Shown here: positions 36,673 to 46,200 of the stretch, in pieces
How positions within the stretch are numbered: position 1 is the first letter of the stretch
How the letters are laid out: each line of letters opens with the position of its first letter
Assembly (NCBI RefSeq): GCF_017086405.1
Contig: NZ_CP070973.1
Location: forward strand, 6,108,739 to 6,172,738
Length of the DNA stretch: 64,000 nt
Direction of reading: 5' to 3'
From: Mycobacterium gordonae
GTDB taxonomy: Bacteria > Actinomycetota > Actinomycetes > Mycobacteriales > Mycobacteriaceae
Notes under the pieces: generated by a model
The model's input: the letters and a program-made list of their open reading frames with translations, nothing else
Database searches by the model: none
What the model was told of the DNA's origin: nothing
Position numbers and translations under genes: made by a program

Positions 36673-38763
36673 TCAGCCGTGTTGCCCCCGCGCCCCGTCT
36701 TCGCCCTGCAGGCCAAGGGCACCCTGACTGCCGGCAAAGACCCCGGTGCCGCCTCCGCCGCCCGGGCCGTAGGCGCCGCCGTGGCCTCCGGCGCCTCCGG
36801 CGCCACCAACGCCGCTGCTACCGGCCTCGCCCGCCAGCCCGATCAACCCACCCGAACCCCCGGAACCGCCAGTGGACCCCGGCGAACCGCCCCTCCCACC
36901 ATCCCCGCCGTTCCCGCCGTTTCCACCCGGACCACCGTCACCGCCTAGCCCGTCCGCGGTGCCAACCCCGGCGCTACCACCCTGCCCGCCGGCTCCTCCC
37001 GCTCCGCCGGTCCCGCCAACGCCACCTGCTCCGCCATTGCCAGCATCCCCACCGACTCCACCGAATCCGAAGAGCCGGCCACCATTTCCGCCGTTGCCCC
37101 CGAGGCCGCCGGTGCCGCCACCACCGCCAGCGGAAAGCGAGTCACCGCCATTACCGCCCTGACCGCCAGAGGTAGTCGGACCGCCATTGGGGTAACCATG
37201 GGCCGCCCAGTCGCCAGTGGCCGTGCCACCGGCCCCTCCGGCGCCGCCGGCACCACCCGCGGCGCCGGTGCCGCCGACACCACCCGTCCCGCCGACGCCG
37301 CCGGCACCCCCATTGCCAATCAGCAGACCGGCGTGCCCTCCGTTGCCGCCTGGGCCGCCAGTGCCGCCAGCGCCGGCGACCATGTCGGTCGACGCGCCGT
37401 TGCCACCGCCACCTCCAATGCCGGCGTATGCGGCCCCCTGCGACCCAACGGCATCGCCACCGGCACCGCCTGCCCCACCCGCACCGCCGGGACCGGCGCC
37501 GTTGCCGCCGTTGCCGCCGTTGCCCCCGTTGCCGTACGAGCCGACGCCGTTCGTGCTGCCGAGCCCCCCGGCACCCCCTGGGCCACCGTTGCCGCCACCG
37601 GCTGCGCCATCGCCACCGTTACCTCCGGCGCCACCCCTTGTTCCAGGCGAGAGGTAGTCCGTCGCAGTCGAATCGCCGCCCCGACCACCGGCGCCACCGC
37701 TCTCGCCACTCCCCACACCGGCGGCACCAGGGCCGCCGTTTCCGCCGGCAGCGGGATTGCTGCCCTGGTAACTCTGCCCCGGCGTCCCGACCGCGGAATT
37801 CGGCACAGCCGTCGGGTTCACGGCATCCGAACCGGCCAGGCCGGCGCCGCCGACGCCGCCGGCGCCGCCCGAGCCGATCAGGCCGCCGCCGTTGCCGCCG
37901 TCGCCGCCGCGTCCGGCGGTCCCGCCATGCATACCCGCCAAAGCAGCCCCACCCTGGCCTCCGTCGCCACCGTTACCGATCAGACCCCCACCGGTGCCGC
38001 CCTGACCGCCGGCCGCACCGGCACCGCCCGTGCCCCCATTGCCGCCGTTGCCGTAGAGCAACCCACCGTTACCGCCACTGCCGGCGGCCGCTCCGGTGCC
38101 CCCGTAGCCGCCAACACCACCGGAGCCCACCAGCCCTGCCACCCCGCCCCGGCCACCCACTCCGCCGGCGCCGCCAGACCCGCCCGATCCCCCATTGCCC
38201 CAGAAGCCGCCACCGGTTCCACCATTGCCCCCGGCTGCGCCAACGCCTCCGGTTCCCCCCACTCCTCCGTTGCCGATCAGTCCCGCCGCACCGCCGCTCC
38301 CGCCGTTGCGGCCCGGGGCGCCCGACCCGCCGTCACCACCGTTACCGAACAACAACCCGCCCGCGCCCCCGTCAGCCCCAGTCCCTGGCACCCCGTCGGC
38401 CCCATCGCCAATCAGCGGGCGCCCCAGGAGGATCTGCGTTGGTGCGTTCACCGCATCTAGCAGACCCTGCAGCGGTCCGGCACTTGACGACTCAGCACCG
38501 GCGTAGGCCCCCGCACCCGCACTCAGTGCCGCGACGAACCGGTCGTGAAGTTGTGCCGCCTGCCGACTCATTGCCTGGAACTCGCGCCCGTGATCCTCGA
38601 AAAACGTTGCGATCGCAGCAGATACCTCATCAGCACCCGCGACGGCGAGCGATGTGGTCGGCCCGGCCGCCGCCGTATAAGCCCTGCCCACAGTCGACCC
38701 GATTCCACCCAGATCTGAAGCGGCGGCGGCCAATAACTCCGGATTCACCCTGACGAACGACAC
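36673..38763 (-). CDS. PE_PGRS protein
   Basis: 696 residues, start GTG 38763 with GGAGGTAGG upstream. PE domain with MSFVRVNPELLAAAASD, 'NAPTQILLGRPLIGDGADG' linker, then PGRS with an insert around 'SDAVNPTAVPNSAVGTPGQSY'. Its C-terminus 'GLQGEDGARGQHG' is mildly charged. Only about 135 bp lie between its stop and the next PE_PGRS start, all of it regulatory. Confidence 0.93.
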   Translation of the reverse strand: MSFVRVNPELLAAAASDLGGIGSTVGRAYTAAAGPTTSLAVAGADEVSAAIATFFEDHGREFQAMSRQAAQLHDRFVAALSAGAGAYAGAESSSAGPLQGLLDAVNAPTQILLGRPLIGDGADGVPGTGADGGAGGLLFGNGGDGGSGAPGRNGGSGGAAGLIGNGGVGGTGGVGAAGGNGGTGGGFWGNGGSGGSGGAGGVGGRGGVAGLVGSGGVGGYGGTGAAAGSGGNGGLLYGNGGNGGTGGAGAAGGQGGTGGGLIGNGGDGGQGGAALAGMHGGTAGRGGDGGNGGGLIGSGGAGGVGGAGLAGSDAVNPTAVPNSAVGTPGQSYQGSNPAAGGNGGPGAAGVGSGESGGAGGRGGDSTATDYLSPGTRGGAGGNGGDGAAGGGNGGPGGAGGLGSTNGVGSYGNGGNGGNGGNGAGPGGAGGAGGAGGDAVGSQGAAYAGIGGGGGNGASTDMVAGAGGTGGPGGNGGHAGLLIGNGGAGGVGGTGGVGGTGAAGGAGGAGGAGGTATGDWAAHGYPNGGPTTSGGQGGNGGDSLSAGGGGGTGGLGGNGGNGGRLFGFGGVGGDAGNGGAGGVGGTGGAGGAGGQGGSAGVGTADGLGGDGGPGGNGGNGGDGGRGGSPGSTGGSGGSGGLIGLAGEAGSSGVGGAGGAGGHGGAYGPGGGGGTGVFAGSQGALGLQGEDGARGQHG

Positions 38764-38805
38764 CGACCTACCTCCACTCGACGAACAGCCTCGGGCGGTA
38801 TGCCG

Positions 38806-38871
38806 ACGCTAAGCGGCGCGGGAGGCATCGTCTAGCAGAAGGTTGCGATCACACCGTTGCGTTCCACGCAA
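38806..38871 (-). promoter_or_regulatory. LysR-type composite promoter of the third minus-strand PE_PGRS
   Basis: Perfect dyad TTGCG-TTCCA-CGCAA (38857-38871), -35 TAGACG (38834-38829), -10 TAGCGT (38811-38806), spacer 17 bp. It lies just beyond the stop codon of the LysR copy 2 gene. Confidence 0.7.
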
Positions 38872-38889
38872 TTGGCACGAGTCGGCTGT

Positions 38890-39777
38890 TCACTCGGGCA
38901 GCCCACACGCAGCGATCGCGGTGTCACGAAATGAGGCAGCTGACGGCGGCAGATATCTGTTGGTCATCCACCCGACCGCGATCGGCCGAACCAATTGGTG
39001 GTCGTCGACCGCGATTTCGACGATGTCGGGCGACGGGACAGCCGCCCTGGGCAGCAGGCCGACGCCCAGTCGAGCCCCAATCAAGCCGCGCAGGGTGGTG
39101 ATATCGGTGCCCTCGAACGCGATCTCCGGGGTGACGCCATGGCGCTGGCAGGCGTCGTCGAAGATTCTGCGCAGCGTGTGGTCCCGGTCGAGGGCGACGA
39201 ACGGTTGGTCGGCGAGTTCCTGAAAACCGACGATCTCCCGGTGGGCCAACGGATGGGTCCGGTCGACCACGGCGTAGAGCCGTTCGGTGAACAGCGGATG
39301 CCATTTCACGCCGGGCGATTCGTCGAACGGCAGCGGATAGCTCAGGCACACGTCGATAACCCCGTTGGCCAGCTCACTGATCAGGGCCGGCCCCGCCCGC
39401 TGGCGCAACTCGAACCGGGCACCGGGATGACGGTCGTGGTGGCGGCGGATCAACCGCGGCACCGTGGCCACCCCGAGCGAATTCAGAAATCCCAGGGTCA
39501 CCGTGCCGCCGTCGACGCCAGCGAGCTGACGCACCTTGGCAACCGCCGTCTCGAGGTTGCGCTGAGCGGCCAGGGTCGCCCGCAAGAAAGCCTGCCCAAA
39601 CTTGTTGAGTTCGTTGGCCCGACCGCGCCGGGTGAACAGTTCGACGCCGATCTCGTGCTCCAGCAACGCAACTGCCCGGCTGACCGCCGACTGGGACACC
39701 GCCAACTTCTCCGCGGCGTCGCGCAGTGTCCCGACTTCGGCGACAGTCTGAAAATAGCGCAGTTGGTACAGTTCCAC
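38890..39777 (-). CDS. LysR-type regulator, copy 2
   Basis: 295 residues from GTG 39777, which gives the same start (ELYQLRYFQTVAEVGTLRDAAE) as its two paralogues. HTH about residues 10-65, effector domain with 'HPLFTERLYAVVDRTHPLAHREI' and 'ITTLRGLIGARLGVGLLPRAA'. It lies between a PE_PGRS gene and the divergent giant PPE gene. Two mirrored composite promoters fill the gap, so it likely controls both itself and the PPE gene; it is my first candidate for the regulator of the whole PE/PPE set. Confidence 0.94.
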   Translation of the reverse strand: MELYQLRYFQTVAEVGTLRDAAEKLAVSQSAVSRAVALLEHEIGVELFTRRGRANELNKFGQAFLRATLAAQRNLETAVAKVRQLAGVDGGTVTLGFLNSLGVATVPRLIRRHHDRHPGARFELRQRAGPALISELANGVIDVCLSYPLPFDESPGVKWHPLFTERLYAVVDRTHPLAHREIVGFQELADQPFVALDRDHTLRRIFDDACQRHGVTPEIAFEGTDITTLRGLIGARLGVGLLPRAAVPSPDIVEIAVDDHQLVRPIAVGWMTNRYLPPSAASFRDTAIAACGLPE

Positions 39778-39926
39778 GCAAATCACCACCCTGGACCGGT
39801 CGCAACACGCCACGGTGCCTGCACCGCAAGGTAACTCGCCACGGGGCGGCTCGGGCCCGGGCGACCAGGAAGCAATCTGCGTTGTGTTCGCATCAGTCGG
39901 CCTTCGTTGTGCGTGCGTTCGAGCCG

Positions 39927-39992
39927 ACGCTATCCACGGTCATTCATCGCGTCCAGTAGAAGCTTTTTGAACTTATCTTGCGCACTGCGCAA
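39927..39992 (-). promoter_or_regulatory. LysR-type composite promoter of LysR copy 2
   Basis: Dyad TTGCG-CACTG-CGCAA (39978-39992), in fact a 7+1+7 perfect palindrome and the best in the window. -35 TGGACG (39955-39950), -10 TAGCGT (39932-39927), spacer 17 bp. Strong support for autoregulation. Confidence 0.7.
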
Positions 39993-40012
39993 CATAGGTC
40001 TGCATCTTCCGC

Positions 40013-40079
40013 TTGCGTCTGTCGCAAGAGTTTGTTCGCAACCTTCTGCTAGACGCAGATATCGCATGCCGCCTAGCGT
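40013..40079 (+). promoter_or_regulatory. LysR-type composite promoter of the PPE-MPTR gene
   Basis: Perfect dyad TTGCG-TCTGT-CGCAA (40013-40027; arms extend to 6 bp), -35 TAGACG (40050-40055), -10 TAGCGT (40074-40079), spacer 18 bp. It mirrors the promoter at 39927-39992; the two dyads are 20 bp apart. The leader to ATG 40256 would be about 170 nt. Confidence 0.72.
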
Positions 40080-40212
40080 GACCGTACCAGCGAACTCCCG
40101 CCACGAATTCCCCTGCGGGCGAGGTGTTTCGCTGACAACGCAGACCGAAGACCACCCGCTCCGTGGCGGCGTCAGTGCTCACCAGGACTCCTGGTTCGAC
40201 CCATGGTCACGG

Positions 40213-40248
40213 CCTCGGATCAGGTGAGGACCTCGGATCAGGTGAGGA
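40213..40248 (+). repeat. perfect 18-bp tandem duplication containing the ribosome site
   Basis: CCTCGGATCAGGTGAGGA occurs twice without gap (40213-40230, 40231-40248). The second GGTGAGGA is 7 bp before ATG 40256, so the ribosome binding site of the PPE-MPTR gene is duplicated. Confidence 0.9.
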
Positions 40249-40255
40249 CGGTGTG

Positions 40256-43200
40256 ATGAGTTTTGCGGTGCTCCCGCCCGAAATCAACTCGGCGCGAATG
40301 TATCTCGGTGCCGGCACAGAGACGATACGCCAGGCGGCGGGGGCCTGGGCGGGGCTGGCCGACCGGCTGGGTTCTGCTGCGGCCTCCTTTGCCGTAGTGA
40401 CCACCGAGTTGACCGGGTCGACGTGGCAGGGTGCGGCGTCGGCGGCCATGGCCGACGCGGCCACACCATACCTCGGTTGGTTGCATTCGGCTGCCGCACA
40501 AGCTGAGCGGGCGGCCACCCAGGCCCAGCTTGCGGCAGCCGCGTTCGAAGCGGCGCAGGCAGCGACGGTGCACCCGGCGCTCATCGCCGTCAACCGCGAC
40601 CGAATCGTGTCACTGGTGAGCTCAAACTTCCTGGGCCAGAACACTGCCGCGATCGCCGCGGCCGAAGCCCACTACGAGCAGATGTGGGCCCAGGACGTGG
40701 CCGCCATGTTCGACTACCACGCGGGGGCGTCAGCGGCGGCCGCGGCACTGCAGGACGCCGGGAGGGTGCACAGCCTGCTGGGCCTGCTGGGACCGAGTGA
40801 TTCGCCAAACCCGCTGAGCACGTTCGGCAGAGTAGGTCTCGCCAATATCGGCGCGGACAACCTCGGCGGCGGCAACTTGGGCAACGGCAACTTCGGCAGC
40901 GGCAACCTCGGCAGCAACAACATCGGCACCGGCAACCGGGGCAACGACAACTTCGGCCCAGCCAACCTAGGCGACCGCAATATCGGCTTTGGCAACGCCG
41001 GGATGAACAACCTGGGTATCGCCAACAGTGGCATGGCCAACATCGGGTTGGGCAACACCGGCACCGGCAACATCGGCATCGGACTGACCGGCGCGAATCA
41101 GATCGGGTTCGGCGGTCTGAACTCCGGAAACGGCAATGTCGGCCTATTCAATTCCGGCACGAACAACCTAGGTTTTTTCAATTCCGGCAACGGAAACGTC
41201 GGTATCGGTAATGCCGGCAGCGGAAACTGGGGGTTCGCCAACCCCGGCACCGGAAATCTCGGCCTCATCAGCGCCGGCAACTACAACACCGGGATTCTCA
41301 ATGCCGGCGCCGTCAACTCCGGCTTCGTCAATCCGGGTAGTTACAACACCGGACTCTGCAACACCGGCGACGTCAACACGGGCAGCTTCAACACCGGGAG
41401 TCACAACAGTGGCGACTTCAACACCGGCAGTTACAACACCGGATGGTTCAATTCGGGGGACCTAAACACCGGCGCCTTCAACTCGGGCAGTTTCAACAAT
41501 GGAATGTTCGTCACCGGCGACAACCACGGCCAGGTCGGAATCAACCTGGCGATTTCTATTCCGACGGTGCCGATCAATTTCAACTACAGCATCCCGATCA
41601 ACGAGGTAGAGCAATTCGGCGGAAATACCGTCACCATCCCCGGCTACTACTACTCGCAGACGTCTTTTCTGAATGGGTTTTTCTACCTGGGACCGCTCAA
41701 CATTCCCACGTCCTCCCTCACCCTGCCCGTCGTGACGATCAATATCGGCGGACCGACCACCGCGATCGCAATGACTTTCGCCGGCGCCCTCGAAGGTCGG
41801 ACGATACCCATCCTGAACATTCCGGGCGGCCCCGGTTTCGGCAACACCACCACGGGTCCGTCATCGGGGTTCTTCAACACCGGCGCCGGCAGCGCCTCGG
41901 GGTTCGGCAACCTCGGCAGCGGCAACTCCGGCTGGCAGAACGTGTCAACCGCGGCGCTGGGCAACTCGGGCCTACGCAACGTTGGCGCGCTGCAATCAGG
42001 CGTCGTCAACCTGGGCAACTCGATATCCGGCTTCTACAACACCGGCACCACCGGCCTTGACCAACCGGCCGGCCTCGCCGGTGTGGCCAGCATCGGCGCC
42101 AACCTCGCCGGTGTCCTGCACGGTCCCACCGGCACCCTGTTCAACGCAGGCCTCGCCGACCTCGGCCAACTCAACGCCGGCTTCGGCAACATCGGCGACC
42201 TCAATCTCGGCAATGCCAACCTCGGCAAATTGAACCTGGGCAGCGCCAACATCGGCGACTTCAATATCGGCAGCGCCAACATCGGCGACTCCAACGTCGG
42301 CTTCGCCAATACCGGCCCGCTACTGAGCCCCGGCCTGGCCAACATCGGGCTGGCCAACACCGGCAGCCATAACATCGGTCTGGCCAACTTCGGTGACGGC
42401 AATATCGGTCTGGGCAACACCGGCACCAACAACCTCGGGATCGGCCTGACCGGCGACCACCAGGTCGGGTTCGGCGCGCTGAACTCCGGCACCGGCAACA
42501 TCGGCCTGTTCAACTCCGGGGCCAACAACATCGGCATCGGCAACTCCGGCACCGGCAACTTCGGCCTGTTCAACTCCGGCGCGCGCAACAGCGGCCTGCT
42601 CAACACCGGCGTAACGAACACCGGCCTGCTCAACACGGGCACCCTGAACACCGGCCTGGGTAACCCCGGCGCAGGCAACACCGGCGCCTACAACACCGGC
42701 CACACCAACACCGGCATCGCCAACACCGGCGACTACAACACCGGCCTGGCCAACACCGGCAACTACAACACCGGCACCGCCAACGCCGGCGACATCAACA
42801 CCGGCGCTTTCAACACCGGAAGGACCAGCAACGGATTCTTCTGGCGGGGCGATTCCGAGGGTCTCAACGGGTCTGACTACACCATCCGCATACCCGAGAT
42901 CCCTCTGCACATGGTGGGAACCATTCCCATCAATATCCCGATCACCTCCACGGTCACCGACGCCATCTACAGCGGGATGGTCATTTCCAACATTCCGTTC
43001 GGCTTCACCGTCGGCATCGGCCCGGTGCCGGCTTTCACCGGTGTCGTCAACGCACTCGAGATTCCCCAAGTGGTGGTCGGCTATCCGCCCGGGGTACCGG
43101 CTCCACACGGCCTCATCGGCGGACCCAAGACGTCGATCGACATCACCGGATTCGCCAGCATCGGCCCCGTCGATTGGACGATCGTCCGCTTCGGCGGCCA

Positions 43201-46200
43201 ACCTGGTTTCGGAAACTCGACCGCTCTACCGTCCTCCGGGTTCTTCAACAGCGGCACCGGTACCTCGTCGGGCTTCTTCAACATCGGCGCCAACAACTCG
43301 GGCTACCGCAATATCGACTTCGGAAACTCCGGTCTGGCCAATATCGGCGCACTGCAATCCGGCATGTCCAACCTGGGCAACAGTATCTCGGGTTGGGCCA
43401 ACGCGAGCCCGCTCGGAACGTCGTCGCCGGCCGACCTCTCCGGGTTTCAGAACGTCGGCACCGACCTGGCGGGTTTACTGCGCGACGGCGCCAACGGCAC
43501 CGTGGTCAACGCCGGACCGGCGAACCTCGGCGGTCTCAACCTCGGCAGCGCCAACATCGGGGGCCTCAACCTGGGCAGCGGCAACATCGGCAACCTCAAC
43601 TTCGGCAGCGGCAACATCGGGAGCCTCAACCTGGGCAGCGCCAACATCGGCGACTTCAACCTCGGTCTTGCCAACATCGGCAACTCAAACATCGGCTTCG
43701 CCAACGCCGGACCCGCACTGACCGCGGGTCTAGGCAACATCGGCCTAGCCAATACCGGCGTTGACAATGTCGGGTTCGGCAACTTCGGTAGCGACAACGT
43801 CGGCTTCGGCAACACCGGCACCGGCAATATCGGCGTGGGCCTGACCGGCGACCACCAGATCGGCATCGGCGCCCTCAACTCCGGCACCGGCAACATCGGC
43901 CTCTTGAACTCCGGCACTAACAACGTCGGCATCGGGAACTCCGGCACCGGCAATTTCGGTTTCTTCAACTCCGGCAACTACAACACCGGCATCGGCAACA
44001 CCGGCAGCACCAACACCGGATTCTTCAACACCGGTATCGCCAACACCGGCATCGCCAACACCGGCAACTACAACAGCGGCAGCTTCAACGCGGGCAACTT
44101 CAACACACTCGACTTCAATCCCGGCGATTACAACACCGGCAGCTTCAACACCGGCGCCTACAACACCGGCGTGGCCAACACAGGCAACGTGAACACCGGC
44201 GCCTTGATCGGTGGCAGTTACTCCAATGGGATCCTCTGGCGAGGAGATCACCAGGGCTTGTTCGGAATTGATCTCGGACTGGTGATTCCCAATACCGCCA
44301 TCCCGGTGCACCTCGACATAAAAATACCGATAAATATTCCGTTCGAGTTTCTGCTCGACACCATCGTCGTGCCGACTTTCGTGCTTCCGCAATACAGCGC
44401 GAGCATCAACATCCTCGGTACCGGGGAAACGCGCGCGCTGACGGTCGGCCCCATCAGAATCCCGACGCTCGGGTTCGACCTTCCCGGCATCGCCGGCACC
44501 ATCGGCGGAGCGGGAACTGTCCTGGAAATCGGCGGCAGCGGCGGCATCGGCCCGATCAGAATTCCGATCTTCGACTCTCCTGCCACCACAGGTTTCGGGA
44601 ACTCGACGATCGGTCCGTCGTCGGGGTTCTTCAACACGGGCACCGGCAGCACATCGGGCTTCGGCAACGCCGGAGGCAATCTCTCCGGTTTCCTCAATAT
44701 CGCCGCCGGCAGCGCCGGACTTTCCGGTGTCAAGAACCTCGGCGAACTGGTATCGGGTATGTCGAACATCGGCAACACCGTCTCCGGCATCCTCAACACC
44801 AGCACGCTGAATTTCGCCAGCACCGCCGATGTTTCCGGTATCGCGAACACCGGGAGCCGGCTGTCGGGCGTGCTGCACAACCCCTGGCACTTCAACGTGG
44901 GGTTCGCAAACGACGGTGGACCCAATCTCGGCAACGCCAATCTGGGCAGCCTCAATCTGGGCAACGGCAACATCGGCAACGTCAACGTCGGCAGCGCCAA
45001 CCTCGGCTCCTTCAACATCGGTCTCGGCAATCTCGGCGCCCACAACATCGGCCTGGGCAATCTCGGCGGCGACAACCTCGGGCTGGGCAACTTAGGCGCC
45101 GCCAACAGTGGGTTCGCAAATGCCGGTGAGGGCAACGTCGGGTTAGGCAACACGGGAACCGGCAACGTCGGCTTCGGCAACAACGGAACCGGCAACATCG
45201 GCTTCGGCCTCACCGGAGCGCATCAGGTCGGCTTCGGCGCCCTGAATTCCGGCTCCGGCAACATCGGCCTGTTCAACTCGGGCACCGACAACATCGGCTT
45301 GTTCAATTCAGGCACCGGCAACTTCGGCATCGGCAACTCGGGCGACGGCAACACCGGGATCGGTAACGCCGGGAACTACAACACCGGCCTCTTCAACTCC
45401 GGCAACGTCAACACCGGACTGCTCAACGCAGGCAATCACAACACCGGCATCTGCAACGCGGGCAACACCAACACCGGGATCGCGAACACCGGAAACTACA
45501 ACACCGGTTCGTTCAACTCAGGAAACTTCAACACCGGCATGGCGAACTCAGGCAATGTCAACACCGGAGCGTTCAACACCGGCAGTTACTCCAATGGCCT
45601 GTTCTGGCAACAGGACTACCAGGGCTTGATCGGCCTGCGCGCCGGCATCTTCATACCTGAGATACCGCTGCTGAACATGACCCTCAACGTGCCCGTCAAC
45701 ATCCCCATCGACATCGATCTCGGGGGCATCGATTTCCAAGGGTTCACCTGGCCACCCTTCTTTATCGACGTGCTCGGCCTTTTCGGCATCCGACTGGGCC
45801 CGATCATCATTCCGAGACCCATCCTCGGCCGCCTGCCCGTAGTGACCGGCCTGATCGGCGGACCCGGTTCCACGATCAACATCGACATCACCAGTGGCGT
45901 CGGGCCCATCAGCATCCCGCTGATCGACATTCCGGCAACCCCGGGTTTCGGCAACTCGACCACCGGGCCGTCGTCGGGATTCTTCAATCAAGGCACCGGA
46001 AGCTCCTCGGGCTTCGGCAATTTCGGCGCCAACAACTCGGGCTGGCAGAACGTCGCGACAGGCGGCCTCGGCAACTCCGGAGCCGCAAACCTCGGAGCCC
46101 TGCAATCGGGCATGTACAACCTGGGCAACTCCGTGTCGGGCCTGTTCAACACGGGGACCGCCGGCTTTGCCGCTCCGGCGCATCTCTCCGGGCTGGCGAA

